Source: Pseudomonadota bacterium (GTDB lineage Bacteria; Desulfobacterota; Desulfobulbia; Desulfobulbales; Desulfurivibrionaceae). Taken from it: 64,000 nt of DNA. Positions 1-9,290 of this stretch are shown piece by piece. Under the pieces are notes generated by a model. The model did no database searches. It worked only from the letters and a program-made list of their open reading frames with translations, and was not told where the DNA came from. Within the stretch, counting starts at the first letter, position 1, and every line of letters starts with the position of its first letter. A program made the translations under genes and the position numbers. The DNA lies in contig JAHJRQ010000024.1 of assembly GCA_018830485.1 (NCBI GenBank), positions 1 through 64,000 of the forward strand, written 5' to 3'.

Positions 1-126
1 CTCGAAGCGGTCAACGGCCTTATCCAGGCGGCCAAAAGAAGGGCCAGAGGATACCGAACCACCAAGAACCTGATCAACATGGCCTACCTCATTGCAGGTA
101 AGCTTGATTTCAGGCTGCCCACATGA
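1..126 (+). pseudogene. ISL3-family transposase, C-terminal fragment (runs off left edge)
   Basis: The first 126 bases read in frame to a TGA stop and encode 41 residues. They include NGLIQAAKRRARGYRTTKN followed by YLIAGKLDF, the typical C-terminal end of ISL3-type DDE transposases (family knowledge). The 5' part lies outside the window, so it cannot be said whether the element is intact. Just after the stop, bases 127-150 read as a likely element end, but the inverted repeat cannot be confirmed without the other end. An opposite-strand reading frame overlaps it, suggesting insertion into or beside another gene. Confidence 0.7.
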
Positions 127-492
127 AACAGCGAGGAGCCTGCTTTTCCCTGCATCAGATTTACTCAATCCAATAATTTGCGACTCATATATGGATGGGT
201 AGAAAACAGGGCGTTCACTTGTGCCATTGATCCACCCAATGTTTGTACTTGCTCTAAAGAAATATTGGAGATTGCTCTTGCTGGTGTTAGCAATGTCAAA
301 ATCGAACGAGGTTTTCCCTTCAATTATTTTTGTTATGGGAAAAGTCCCAGGTTGAACCAAGATGGCGTGCTCGTAATCTACGTAGTGTTGCGACAAGGAC
401 AAACAAAGTGCAGCAGCGCTCATTATGAGAGCAGCCACCGATATCGCGGTTGTAACGACATTAAAAGTACGTTCATTCATTGATGAGGCCAT
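1..492 (-). CDS. Partial hypothetical membrane-anchored protein, truncated at edge
   Basis: On the minus strand a frame opens at an ATG at 492 (alternative ATG at 480) and stays open to position 1. It encodes a short cytoplasmic N-terminus and a hydrophobic segment (TTAISVAALIMSAAALCLSL). A soluble part follows that reads like real protein (SFDFDIANTSKSNLQYFF). The last ~45 residues are antisense to the ISL3 transposase end at 1-126, so the native C-terminus was probably lost when the element inserted. No good Shine-Dalgarno sequence is visible before either ATG. Function is unknown. The competing plus-strand 101-codon frame over the same DNA looks less protein-like. Confidence 0.4.
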   Translation of the reverse strand, partial: MASSMNERTFNVVTTAISVAALIMSAAALCLSLSQHYVDYEHAILVQPGTFPITKIIEGKTSFDFDIANTSKSNLQYFFRASTNIGWINGTSERPVFYPSIYESQIIGLSKSDAGKSRLLAVSCGQPEIKLTCNEVGHVDQVLGGSVSSGPSFGRLDKAVDRFE

Positions 493-610
493 ATAATTAT
501 GGGGGTGATGCAGGAAGAATAGCGGCGAAATATTTTAAAGTCAACCACCAACAAAGATGAGACAGGAATCGACGAGTCAGCCGCTAAAAGACGAAGGCCA
601 ATGCTGCTGT

Positions 611-1318
611 TTACGCGATCCGCAGCAGCTTCAGGACAATGATCCCTATTTCGTACAGCATGTAGAGGGGGATGCCCATGAGCATCATATTGAACACATC
701 GGGGGTCGGGGTGAGGAGGGAGGCGACGACGCTGATGACCAGTGCGGCGTAGCGGCGGTTTTTTTCAAAGAACGATCTGGGCAGGATTTTTATCTTGGCC
801 ATGAAGATCATGAAGATGGGCAGCTCGAAGATCAACCCGAAGGCAAGGACAAATATCGAGACAAAGGAGACGAACTCGCTGATGGAGATAACCGGCTTGA
901 GCTGTTCGGTCTGGAAATCCAGCAGGAAATTGATGCCGAAAGGCAGGGTGAAGAAATAGCAGAAGGCGGCCCCGCTGTAGAACAAAAAACAGGTGAAGAG
1001 CACGAACCAGAAGACAAAGGAGCGGGACAAGGCAAAGGGCTTGGCCAGGGCGCGCCAGAGAAAAAAACTGAGCATGGGCATGAGGGTAAAGATCGTCATG
1101 CCCAGGGAGATGGAGACGTGGGCGAGAAAGGGTTCCGCCACCGCGAAAAAGGCGAGTTTCTGGTGGAGATGGTTCTGGATGTACCCCAACAGGTGGCTGG
1201 AGATGCTGTAGAAGCCAAGGCAACCAAGGATCAATCCGATTCCCGTCGCCAGGACGGCCCGGCGCAGGTCTTTGATGATGATGGCGAGGCGTTGGGTGGT
1301 GTTGGTTTCCACGGGCAT
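611..1318 (-). CDS. tatC: TatC-like twin-arginine translocase subunit (divergent)
   Basis: The 235-residue, strongly hydrophobic protein has about six membrane segments and the TatC core order: AEPFLAHVSISL, then LFYSGAAFCYFFTLPFGINFLL, the FGLIFELPIFMIF helix, and LTPTPDVFNMMLMGIPLYMLYEIGI near the C-terminus. TatC recognises twin-arginine signal peptides in the inner membrane. Two features are atypical. The N-terminal motif is reduced to KDLRRAVL, and the loop that carries the signal-binding Glu (KHERR in E. coli) reads ALSRSFVF without that Glu. It follows the HD-domain gene by 9 bp on the same strand and may be the end of the secDF operon. No tatA or tatB is present. The family assignment is firm, but Tat activity is uncertain. 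Confidence 0.82.
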   Translation of the reverse strand: MPVETNTTQRLAIIIKDLRRAVLATGIGLILGCLGFYSISSHLLGYIQNHLHQKLAFFAVAEPFLAHVSISLGMTIFTLMPMLSFFLWRALAKPFALSRSFVFWFVLFTCFLFYSGAAFCYFFTLPFGINFLLDFQTEQLKPVISISEFVSFVSIFVLAFGLIFELPIFMIFMAKIKILPRSFFEKNRRYAALVISVVASLLTPTPDVFNMMLMGIPLYMLYEIGIIVLKLLRIA

Positions 1319-1327
1319 TAACCGGGT

Positions 1328-2068
1328 CTATCGGGAATTGTGGTCAGGATTCTTAGGCGGGCTTCCGTGGATCTCTTTGTCCAGTCGCTTGAAAAAGACC
1401 TCCATGAACTCATGCCGTTCGGCAGCCAGTCGTTTGCCTTCAGGGGTCAGCATCTTGTCTTTGATTTTGCAGAGTTTCACCAGGAATTCACGGTAGGCAG
1501 TGTCTTCGGTGGAGTAGGATCTGGTTTTCTTCACATCCACACCCCGGTTGTGCAGCCTGGCTCCGACCTGGCCGGCGAAGAGAAAGGCCCGGCCGATGCC
1601 GATGGCGCCGATGGAGTCCAGTTTGTCTGCGTCGAAGAGGATTTTTGCTTCCAGGGTTTCCGGGATATTGTTGTTGCGGTAGCGGTGCGCTTCGATGCAG
1701 TGGATGATGGCATCCTGCATCTCCTGGGAAAACTCCAGGCCCTTGAGAATGGTGCGGGACATCTCCGCGCCCTTGGTGGCGTGGCAGATTTTGCCTCGGG
1801 AGAGCATTTCGTGGCTGCGGCCGATGTCGTGGAGCAGGGCCGCGGCGCTCAAGATATCCAACCGGGCATTCATCAACCGGCCGATGTGGAGCGCCAGGTT
1901 GTGGACCCGTTCGGTGTGGTCCGGGCCGTGGCAGCCGCCTTCGGCCTGGCAGTATTCATGGGAAATGGCCAGCAGCTTCGCGGTGAGTTCCGGGCCGAGG
2001 GGCGGTTCGCCCTGTAGCTCTCCGGCGGAGAGGCAGGCCAGTTTTTTGTCAGCGTCGGGAGAGGACAT
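1328..2068 (-). CDS. HD-domain phosphohydrolase
   Basis: About 246 residues with the HD-superfamily metal site: HGPDHTERVHNLALH, then ALLHDIGRSHE (the HD pair), then ICHATKGAE, and later DADKLDSIGAIGIGRAF. This order matches the YpgQ/YedJ-like group of small HD hydrolases, which act on nucleotides or related phosphate esters. The natural substrate here is unknown. I chose the ATG at 2068 (MSSPDADKK). The open frame extends to 2104, but that start would overlap the preceding YkgJ-type gene by 56 bp instead of 20 bp. The overlap implies translational coupling with that gene. Confidence 0.8.
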   Translation of the reverse strand: MSSPDADKKLACLSAGELQGEPPLGPELTAKLLAISHEYCQAEGGCHGPDHTERVHNLALHIGRLMNARLDILSAAALLHDIGRSHEMLSRGKICHATKGAEMSRTILKGLEFSQEMQDAIIHCIEAHRYRNNNIPETLEAKILFDADKLDSIGAIGIGRAFLFAGQVGARLHNRGVDVKKTRSYSTEDTAYREFLVKLCKIKDKMLTPEGKRLAAERHEFMEVFFKRLDKEIHGSPPKNPDHNSR

Positions 2069-2783
2069 AATCCAACCATCTGATGCCGAGGCGAAGCAGG
2101 GCAAGGTCTTCCGTGGCGAGTTCCTGCCGTTCGTTTTTTGTGATGGAAAAAGGCAGGGGAAGGCTGCCGTTCAGGAGCTGCTGCCGCAAGGAATCCAGGC
2201 TGTAGAGAAAGAGGAAGATTTCCTCCTCATGCTCCTCCGGGGGGTGCCTGTCTGTAAGGCGGGGATGGTGGAGGATGCCGAGGAGTTCATCATTCATGGC
2301 GTTGTAGAAGGCCAGGTCCTGGTCTTTCTGCCAGGCAATGACATCCTGCCGGTCGCCTTCGTTGAAGCCCTTGCAGTGTGGTTCGGTGAGGAGCACATGC
2401 ATTTCGTGGCGGACGCCGTCCTCGGTGTTGAAGGCCCCGCGTCCCAGGGGATAGGTCCGGCAGGCGCCGGGGCGGTCCGGATAGACGAGGCAACCTGCGG
2501 CGGTGACAAACGGGCAACTGGCCCGGCCGTCATCCACCATGCAGAGATACGCCTGGGGAAAACCGCTGCCTTCTGCCTGCTCGACCAGCACGTATTTGTC
2601 CAGAAAGGCAGAGGGGGCAAGCCCCAGATTCTTGCTCAGCCGGAGCACATCGTAGGGGCTCAAGGCAAGCTCCAGTTCCCGGCAGCAGTCGGTAAAGCAG
2701 GCAACGCCGGGATGGCAACGAAACCGGAAGGTCTCGTCCGGAGTCAGGGGCCGGACATGCTCTGGGGCAAGATCGGGCCGCAT
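2049..2783 (-). CDS. YkgJ-family cysteine cluster protein
   Basis: A 244-residue protein in which a set of cysteines suggests metal binding, probably Zn or Fe-S: HPGVACFTDCCRELELALSP, then SCPFVTAAGCLVYPDRPGACRTYPL. That Cys spacing is the YkgJ/UPF0153 signature. Biochemical function is unknown for the family. It sits 2 bp after the stop of secDF on the minus strand and overlaps the HD gene downstream by 20 bp, so secDF-ykgJ-HD-tatC look cotranscribed. Confidence 0.8.
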   Translation of the reverse strand: MRPDLAPEHVRPLTPDETFRFRCHPGVACFTDCCRELELALSPYDVLRLSKNLGLAPSAFLDKYVLVEQAEGSGFPQAYLCMVDDGRASCPFVTAAGCLVYPDRPGACRTYPLGRGAFNTEDGVRHEMHVLLTEPHCKGFNEGDRQDVIAWQKDQDLAFYNAMNDELLGILHHPRLTDRHPPEEHEEEIFLFLYSLDSLRQQLLNGSLPLPFSITKNERQELATEDLALLRLGIRWLDYVLSRR

Positions 2784-2785
2784 GG

Positions 2786-5359
2786 CTAAGCGGTTTTACC
2801 ACGGTGCCACAGAGTGAGCAAGGGGCTGGCCACGAAAACCGAGGAGTAGGTGCCAACCACGACCCCCACCAGCAAGGCGAAGGAAAAGTCGTGGATCACA
2901 GAGCCGCCTAATACATATAGAGCTCCCAAAACCAGGAACACTGTGACGGAGTTGACTATGGTGCGGCTGAGAACTTCGTTGGTGCTGGTGTTGATCAGTG
3001 CGTCGGTGATATTCTCCGGGTCTTCACTCTTGTGCAGGTTCTCGCGGATCCGGTCGAAGATGATGACCGTGTCGTTTAAGGAATACCCGGCCAGGGTCAG
3101 TAGCGCGGTGACGGTAAGGAGGGTGATCTCCATATTGAGCAGCCAGATGAGGCCGAGCACCGCCAGAACGTCATGGAACGTGGCCAGGGTGGCGGCAACG
3201 CCGAAACGGAGGTCAAAGCGAAACCCAAGGTACACGACCACACCGAGCAGGGAGATGAACACGGCCAGCAGCGCTTTTTCGCGCAGGGTGTCGCTCACCG
3301 AGGAGCCGATCTCCGATTGGTTCTCCACCACGAAGTGCTTGTCCGGAAAACTGGTATTCAATTGAGCGGTGACCGTTTCGGAGACATGGCCCACCACCTC
3401 TTCGCTACTCTTGATCTTGACGATCAAACGGTTTTCGCCCTCGACCTTTTGCAGCTCGACGCCCTCAATATTCCCCTGTGCCAGGGCGGTGCGCACCTCA
3501 CCCAGGGAGAAGGGCTGGGCGGACTGATACTGGAGCAGGGTGCCGCCGGAAAAATCCACGCCCATGTTGGCCTGACCGCGGGTGATCTGGACAAAGGCCA
3601 GGCAGCCGACCAGGGCAAATCCGCCGGATATGGCAAAGGTCAGTTTCTTGAGCTGCATGTAGTCAAGGTTCGGCTTTTTGAGAAAGTGCATGAAGGAGAG
3701 CTTTTTGAGTTTCCGTTTCCCCTGCATGGAGTCGTAGAACAATTTTGAGGCGAAGAGGGTGGAGAAGAGGTTGAATATGATGCCCAGCGACAGGGTGGCG
3801 GCAAACCCCTTGATCGGGCCGGTGCCGAAGAGAAACAGGGCCAGGGCGGTGATCAGGGTGGTCACATGGGCGTCGATGATGGTCCAGAAGGCTTTTGAAT
3901 AACCAGCCTCGACCCCGGAGCGTACGGATTTCCCCAGGGCGAATTCCTCGCGCATCCGCTCGAAGATGACGATGTTCGAGTCAACCGCCATGCCGACGGA
4001 GAGGATGATGCCGGCAATGCCCGGCAGGGTGAGGGTGCCGCCCATCATTGCCAGACCGGCAAAGAGCAGGAGGATATTGAGGACCATGGCGATGTTGGCG
4101 ACGACCCCGGAAAGCCGGTAGTACACGGCCATGAACACCACCACCAGGAAGGTGCCCACCACGCCGCTCATCAGTCCCTTGTTGATGGAGTCCTGGCCAA
4201 GGGAGGCGCCCACCGTGAGGTTCTGGACGATTTCCACCGGGGCGGGCAGGGCGCCGATGCGCAGAACGATGGCCAGGTCGGTCGCTTCCTCATAGGTGAA
4301 GCTGCCGGAGATCTGGGCGGAGCCGCCGAGGATTTTTTCCCGGATCACCGGAGAGGAGCGGACCACCTCATCAAGGACGATTGCGAAGCGTTTGCCCACG
4401 TTTTTTTCCGTGACCTGGCCGAAGATCTTGCCGCCGCGTCCGGTAAGGTCGAGGCCCACGTAGGGCTCGTTGAAGTTGCCGCCCACGCCGACCTGGGCGC
4501 CCTTGACCATGTCGCCGGTCATCAGCACCTGGCTTTTGAGCAGGATGGGCTGCCGGGTTTCCTTGCCGGTGGTCTTGTCCACATCCTTTTCAAAATAAAT
4601 CTCCGTGCCGGCCGGGAGCTTGCTCTGCAAGGCGACATTGAGCTGTTTCCGGCTGCCGCTCTCCTGCCACTGGCCGGACTGGATGGCCTGGCCGATGAGC
4701 TGCCCCAGGTTGAGCCCGGGTGTTTCATCCACCAGCTTGAACTCGAGCTGGGCCGTGCGGCCGATCAGGTTCAGGGCCCGCTGCGGATCCTTGACGCCGG
4801 GAAGCTGGATGACAATTTCGTCGGCTCCCTGCCGGACAATGGCCGGTTCCGTCACGCCGAACTGGTCGATCCGGTTGCGGAGAATCTCCAGGGACTGGTC
4901 AACGGCCTTGTTGTTGATGAAGTCGATCTTGTCCTGTTTCAAAGTAAGGATGATGCGGGGAAAGGATCCCTGGTCGGACTGGAAGTCGCCCTCAAGGTCT
5001 GGGAATTCTTTGGTGATGGTTTGCTTGACCGTTTCCAGGGCTGTGGTGTTGGGCAGGGTCAGGATGATCTTGCGGGGGTCGGTGGAGGCGGTGCGAACCA
5101 CGGTGATTTTTTTCTCGGCCAGGGCATCTTTCAGATCTTGGACCGACAGGTCCAGATTGTTTTCAATGGCCTTCTTGAGGTCAACCTTGAGGACCAGATG
5201 CATGCCGCCCTGGAGATCCAGGCCCAGCTTCAGCCCTGCCGGTGCAAGATATTTCTGCCACCAGGCCGGAACCGTGGTGAAGGATGGCGTAACGGTTAGG
5301 CCTGCAAAGATGGTGACACAGAGCAGAAGGATAATTTTCCAGCGCAGGGAACTCGACAT
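2786..5359 (-). CDS. secDF: Fused protein translocase SecDF
   Basis: A single 857-residue chain joins SecD (about residues 1-535) and SecF (about 550-857), the RND-type proton-driven subunits that pull secreted proteins out of SecYEG. SecD marks are GLDLQGGMHLVLKVD, the periplasmic P1 head and SVGMAVDSNIVIFERMREE. SecF marks are GVDFSGGTLLQYQ and LTLAGYSLNDTVIIFDRIREN. The longest frame opens with GTG at 5365. However, the Shine-Dalgarno GGAG (5368-5365) overlaps that codon and lies 5 nt before an ATG at 5359, so the ATG is the better start. Most Gram-negatives encode SecD and SecF separately. yajC, the usual upstream neighbour, is absent. Confidence 0.95.
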   Translation of the reverse strand: MSSSLRWKIILLLCVTIFAGLTVTPSFTTVPAWWQKYLAPAGLKLGLDLQGGMHLVLKVDLKKAIENNLDLSVQDLKDALAEKKITVVRTASTDPRKIILTLPNTTALETVKQTITKEFPDLEGDFQSDQGSFPRIILTLKQDKIDFINNKAVDQSLEILRNRIDQFGVTEPAIVRQGADEIVIQLPGVKDPQRALNLIGRTAQLEFKLVDETPGLNLGQLIGQAIQSGQWQESGSRKQLNVALQSKLPAGTEIYFEKDVDKTTGKETRQPILLKSQVLMTGDMVKGAQVGVGGNFNEPYVGLDLTGRGGKIFGQVTEKNVGKRFAIVLDEVVRSSPVIREKILGGSAQISGSFTYEEATDLAIVLRIGALPAPVEIVQNLTVGASLGQDSINKGLMSGVVGTFLVVVFMAVYYRLSGVVANIAMVLNILLLFAGLAMMGGTLTLPGIAGIILSVGMAVDSNIVIFERMREEFALGKSVRSGVEAGYSKAFWTIIDAHVTTLITALALFLFGTGPIKGFAATLSLGIIFNLFSTLFASKLFYDSMQGKRKLKKLSFMHFLKKPNLDYMQLKKLTFAISGGFALVGCLAFVQITRGQANMGVDFSGGTLLQYQSAQPFSLGEVRTALAQGNIEGVELQKVEGENRLIVKIKSSEEVVGHVSETVTAQLNTSFPDKHFVVENQSEIGSSVSDTLREKALLAVFISLLGVVVYLGFRFDLRFGVAATLATFHDVLAVLGLIWLLNMEITLLTVTALLTLAGYSLNDTVIIFDRIRENLHKSEDPENITDALINTSTNEVLSRTIVNSVTVFLVLGALYVLGGSVIHDFSFALLVGVVVGTYSSVFVASPLLTLWHRGKTA

Positions 5360-5647
5360 AAACACTCCATGATGCGGGTTGACCGTTGAGGTGAAAAAAT
5401 ATTGCCGCCGGTATGGCTTTCAGCCGATTTTTCCGTTACATCCGGGCAGGCATGATTCGGTGCGAGATTATACTCCCCTTTTGTCAGAAGTCAAATTGCA
5501 AAAAGGATGGTGCGTTGAAAGTATTCCGCGCAATGGAGGGCGATTTTTCTCCTCCGGTTTGCCGAAAGAAAATTGTGGGGCAAGAAAACGCTATGCTATA
5601 CTCAATATATAATGGATTTTTTAGCAGAAGAGCTGCACAGGAGAGAT
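5360..5647. other. Divergent intergenic region between secDF and the sensor kinase
   Basis: 288 bp without a convincing gene. Near its right end TTGTGG (5573-5578) and TATACT (5597-5602) are separated by 18 bp, a plausible sigma-70-type promoter for the kinase gene about 45 bp downstream. Short frames across the region have no Shine-Dalgarno sequence and no recognisable content. Confidence 0.45.
5573..5602 (+). promoter_or_regulatory. Candidate sigma-70 promoter for the REC-PAS kinase
   Basis: TTGTGG, 18-bp spacer, then TATACT. The -10 box is a good match and the -35 box is fair. It lies upstream of the Shine-Dalgarno AGGAG at about 5638. Confidence 0.4.
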
Positions 5648-7600
5648 ATGGGCAAGAAAATTTTCGTTGTTGATAACCATCCCATGGTGCTCAGGCTCAT
5701 CGCCAATTTGCTGGAAAAAGACGGGCATGAGGTGCGGACCGCGGAGGATGGCCTTGGCGCCCTGGAGATCCTGAAGGCCTATGTGCCGGACATCATTTTC
5801 GTCGATCTGGTGATGCCCAACATCAGCGGCGAGAAGCTGTGCCGGATCATCCGCAACATGCCCCATCTGGAGGGGGTGTTTCTTGTTATTCTCTCGGCCA
5901 TCGCCGCCGAGGAGGAGCTAGATTTCGCCGCCCTTGGAGCGGATGCCTGTATTGCCAAGGGCAACATGAGCAATCTGGCCAAACATGTGGCCAGGGTTAT
6001 CGAGCTGGCTAGCCCTGCGGGCAGAGAGGAGAAAAGCAGGGATATCATGGGGCTTGAGGAGGTCGCGACCCGTGAGATCACCAGGGAGCTGCTTTCTTCC
6101 CGGAAGCATTTTGAGGTGATCCTGGGAAACATGTCCGAAGGGATTCTTGAGTTTGCCGCGCATCGAAAGATTATCTTTGTAAACCCCGCTGCGGTGACAC
6201 TGGTGGGGATACCGGAAGAAATGCTGTTGGGCATGGAATTCGCCGCGATTTTTGGCGAGCAGTCCTTTCAAGCGGTGGCCGCGTTATTGGACAACCCTGC
6301 GGAAGCGTCCAAAAAAATTTCGGAAGAGGCCCCGGTTGCCCTCAATGGCCGACAGGTTTCCCTGCAGTTTTTGCCTGTTGTTGGCGATGGGGGCGCCTCC
6401 ACCATCGTTATTATCCACGATGTCACCAACCGGAAGCAGGCAGAGGAAAAAATCAGCGAGCAGAACAAATTTCTGAACAAACTCATCGAGTCGCTGCCCC
6501 ATCCATTTTTTGTGGTCGGAGCCAAGGATTATCAGGTGGTGCTGGCCAATTCTTCCGCGCAGCGCCATCTGGCCGCTCTGGCTGAGTGTTTTCCGCAGGC
6601 CGGAGGCAGCAAACCCTGCAAGGCCCCGCCGCCGCATGAGCCCCTTGCCAGGGTGCAGCAGGAGAAAGACTCCTGTCTCGTGGAATATGTTGAGCAGGGT
6701 CGGGAAGGCCAGGAGTTTACGCACGAAATCCACGCGCATCCCATTTTTGACAAGATGGGCAAGGTCACGCAGATTATCGAATACCGGCTGGATATCACCG
6801 AGCGCAAAAAAGCGGAGCAGGCCCTGCGGGATTCCAAGGATGCGCTGCAAAAGGCCCTGGACAATCTGCAGGTTGCCCAGCAGGTCGCCATCCGCCAGGA
6901 AAAGCTGGCCTCTATCGGCACCCTGGCCTCTGGGGTGGCCCATGAAATCCTCAATCCCCTTAATATCATCGGCACCCTGGCCCAGGTCATGCAACTTGAG
7001 AAGATCCCGGCGAGCATGCGAAAAAATCTTGATGAAATGCTGGCCCAGATCAAGCGGGCCACCAAGATCACCAATAGCCTCAGAACGTTTTCCCATCAGC
7101 ATGCCTTCGAGGTTCGCCCGGTCGATGTCCATGCCTTGTTTGACAAAACCACAGCCCTGCTCGAACATGACCTGAACCTGGACAATATTCTGGTGGAGCG
7201 GCATTATGCTCATGATCTGCCCCGCATCGAAGCGGATGAAGATCAGTTGGCCCAGGTGTTTCTCAATCTGATGAGCAATGCCCGCGATGCCATGTTTTCC
7301 TGGGACAAGCGGATTATTGTCGAAACCAGGCCCAAGGATGATGGGATTGAAATTCGTTTCGGCGATACCGGTGCGGGTATCGATTCTGGCGAGATTGACA
7401 AGATATTTGATCCGTTTTTCACCACCAAGGATCCCGGGCGCGGCACCGGCCTTGGCCTGTGGATTGTTTATTCGATAATTGAAAACCATTGTGGTACCAT
7501 TCGGGTCGAATCGGAAAAAGGGAAAGGGGCCTGGTTTGTGATTTTTTTGCCGACGCATCCGCCGCGCCAGGAAGAATGCGGCCCGGCGGAGGGGAAATAG
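5648..7600 (+). CDS. REC-PAS-PAS sensor histidine kinase
   Basis: 650 residues with these domains in order. A receiver lies at about 3-118 (phosphoacceptor Asp in [10 protein letters not shown]). A PAS domain covers about 160-270 and another about 285-395. A short coiled coil follows, then HisKA with the phospho-His in [14 protein letters not shown], and HATPase_c with [16 protein letters not shown] and GTGLGLWI. No membrane segment is seen, so it is a cytoplasmic kinase. The receiver at the N-terminus suggests it is itself the target of another kinase. The frame opens at 5573, but AGGAG sits just before the ATG at 5648 and the domain begins there. The CheY-like gene 40 bp downstream is a likely partner. 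Confidence 0.9.
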   Translation: MGKKIFVVDNHPMVLRLIANLLEKDGHEVRTAEDGLGALEILKAYVPDIIFVDLVMPNISGEKLCRIIRNMPHLEGVFLVILSAIAAEEELDFAALGADACIAKGNMSNLAKHVARVIELASPAGREEKSRDIMGLEEVATREITRELLSSRKHFEVILGNMSEGILEFAAHRKIIFVNPAAVTLVGIPEEMLLGMEFAAIFGEQSFQAVAALLDNPAEASKKISEEAPVALNGRQVSLQFLPVVGDGGASTIVIIHDVTNRKQAEEKISEQNKFLNKLIESLPHPFFVVGAKDYQVVLANSSAQRHLAALAECFPQAGGSKPCKAPPPHEPLARVQQEKDSCLVEYVEQGREGQEFTHEIHAHPIFDKMGKVTQIIEYRLDITERKKAEQALRDSKDALQKALDNLQVAQQVAIRQEKLASIGTLASGVAHEILNPLNIIGTLAQVMQLEKIPASMRKNLDEMLAQIKRATKITNSLRTFSHQHAFEVRPVDVHALFDKTTALLEHDLNLDNILVERHYAHDLPRIEADEDQLAQVFLNLMSNARDAMFSWDKRIIVETRPKDDGIEIRFGDTGAGIDSGEIDKIFDPFFTTKDPGRGTGLGLWIVYSIIENHCGTIRVESEKGKGAWFVIFLPTHPPRQEECGPAEGK

Positions 7601-7640
7601 GCGTGCGCCGTCGGGGCACGGGGATCCGGGGGGGGCATGG

Positions 7641-8015
7641 ATGAAGAAGAAAATAAAAATACTTGTCGTGGACGATGAATACGTCTTTTGCCGGTCGCTG
7701 AAGACCTTTCTGGATAAGCTCGGATTCGAAACGCTTGTCGCCACCAACGGCGAACATGCCCTTGACATAGTAAAGGAGGAGAAACCGGCCATCATGACCC
7801 TCGACATCAGGATGCCGGGACTCAACGGCTATGATGTTCTCCAGAAGGTAAAGAGGCTGCATCCCGAACTGTTCATCATCGTTGTCACCGCCATTGATGT
7901 GCCGAATATGGAGGAGATGCTTGATCACAGCGGAGCCCATGCGCTCCTGCACAAACCCATCGATCTGCAGAAGCTTTCCGATACGATCCACGGTTTTGTC
8001 CGGCATCTGCTGTAA
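7641..8015 (+). CDS. Single-domain response regulator (CheY-like)
   Basis: 124 residues, one receiver domain with nothing attached: ILVVDDE acid pair, phosphoacceptor Asp in IMTLDIRMPG, Thr in VVTAID and the conserved Lys in LLHKPID. Such stand-alone receivers act by binding a partner or as phosphorelay intermediates. The gene directly follows the REC-PAS-PAS kinase and precedes a membrane methyltransferase, so it probably takes phosphate from that kinase. Confidence 0.9.
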   Translation: MKKKIKILVVDDEYVFCRSLKTFLDKLGFETLVATNGEHALDIVKEEKPAIMTLDIRMPGLNGYDVLQKVKRLHPELFIIVVTAIDVPNMEEMLDHSGAHALLHKPIDLQKLSDTIHGFVRHLL

Positions 8016-8043
8016 GCATGTTTTTGTAAGGGAAGGCAGGGGT

Positions 8044-9264
8044 ATGACTGACATCGGCAAGGGGAAAAAGCTGCTCGTTTTCTGGACAGTCATTGCCTAC
8101 TGTCTGATCGGCATTGAAATCATCATCATGATTTCCCCCTTTGCCCTCTATTTTTATTCGGTGTACGGCCCCGTACTCCAGGCCCTGGCGGCAAGCCCTC
8201 TCACCAGTTGGTCCACGGAATTTTTTCTGCCGCACCTGGTTTTTCCCAATGATCCGTTGGTCCGGGCCATCTCTTTATTGCAGGTACTCATGGTTGTCGG
8301 CCTGGTACTTTTTGCCCTGGCGGCCATTCCTCTATATTATGGGCGGTTCACCGGCAAGGGCGTGGTGGCCCGCAGCTTTTACGGCAAGATCCGGCATCCC
8401 CAGTATCTGTTCCTCGCCATCTCCGGATTCGGCCTGATGCTGTACTGGCCGCGCTTTATCATCCTGGTCATGTACATCACCATGCTCTTTGTCTATTACG
8501 CCCTGGCCCGCAACGAAGAATGGCGGATGCGGCAGGAACAGCCCGAGGCCTATGCGCACTACATGGCCACAACCCCCATGTTTTTGCCCGGCGAGCCCGG
8601 AGGGCGGCTGTATCGGCTGTTCTTTGGCCGAATCCAGCCCAAATGGCTGGGGATTGTCGCGGCCTATTGTCTGACCGTGACTGTGGCCGTGCTCTTGGCC
8701 ATGGGGTTGCGCTACTATACGGTGCGGACGCTGCCCATGGTCCTGGCCGCGGATTCCCGGCTGATTGTTTCGGTGTTTCCCCGGCCGGATTCGGAGATTC
8801 TTGGCGTATACCAGGCAGCCCTTGGCTCGGCACGGGTGCGGGAAGCGCTGCAAGGCAGGGAGGCTAACGCGGTGTATCTGCTGCCCGGGGATTTTTTCTT
8901 GAATGCCCTGCTCACCGATGAGGATCGGCGATTTTCCGACGACATGCTGGAACGGTTTCCCGAGATTCTCGAATGGCACCAGCATCGGTTCAGCGGCGGG
9001 TTGGGCAAGTTTTTCCGGATTTTTTATAATTTTGTCCGTTCCTGGGGTTCGGTGGAAACCGATTATGAGGTCGAGCGGCTTATTTTCATGCGGGTGGACG
9101 ATCTCGGCGGTCATCCCGTAGCCCCGGCGGAGATCTTCAAGGTCGGCTTGAAGCGGAGGCCGGTTCTCCTTGTCGACCTGGAAGCCGCAAGCCATGCGGT
9201 CCGCTCCGTGGTCATCACCACGGACAATCACAAATGGGGCCTGATGCCCATGCCCACCTTTTAA
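8044..9264 (+). CDS. ICMT/PEMT-like integral membrane methyltransferase with C-terminal domain
   Basis: 406 residues. The first ~230 hold several membrane segments and the motif GKIRHPQYLFLAISGFGLML, then RNEEWRMRQEQPEAYAHYM. This is the isoprenylcysteine/phospholipid methyltransferase pattern (RHPxY plus the distal E-E region that binds S-adenosylmethionine). A further membrane segment and a ~170-residue soluble tail follow, which I do not recognise. Substrate is unknown; lipids or small thiol/amine compounds are possible for the family. The start is the ATG at 8044 behind a purine-rich stretch. It lies between a CheY-like regulator and a solute-binding protein, so a role in the sensory cluster is possible. 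Confidence 0.65.
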   Translation: MTDIGKGKKLLVFWTVIAYCLIGIEIIIMISPFALYFYSVYGPVLQALAASPLTSWSTEFFLPHLVFPNDPLVRAISLLQVLMVVGLVLFALAAIPLYYGRFTGKGVVARSFYGKIRHPQYLFLAISGFGLMLYWPRFIILVMYITMLFVYYALARNEEWRMRQEQPEAYAHYMATTPMFLPGEPGGRLYRLFFGRIQPKWLGIVAAYCLTVTVAVLLAMGLRYYTVRTLPMVLAADSRLIVSVFPRPDSEILGVYQAALGSARVREALQGREANAVYLLPGDFFLNALLTDEDRRFSDDMLERFPEILEWHQHRFSGGLGKFFRIFYNFVRSWGSVETDYEVERLIFMRVDDLGGHPVAPAEIFKVGLKRRPVLLVDLEAASHAVRSVVITTDNHKWGLMPMPTF

Positions 9265-9290
9265 GCATGCACCGGAAAGGGAGTTTGCCC

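Noticed and set aside
178-483. Plus-strand ORF of 101 codons
   Set aside because: No ribosome site; the minus-strand frame on the same DNA has a membrane anchor and more protein-like content.
557-1321. Long plus-strand ORF (254 codons) antisense to tatC
   Set aside because: Low-complexity Asp/Glu/Gly-rich translation, typical of the antisense of a GC-rich membrane gene.
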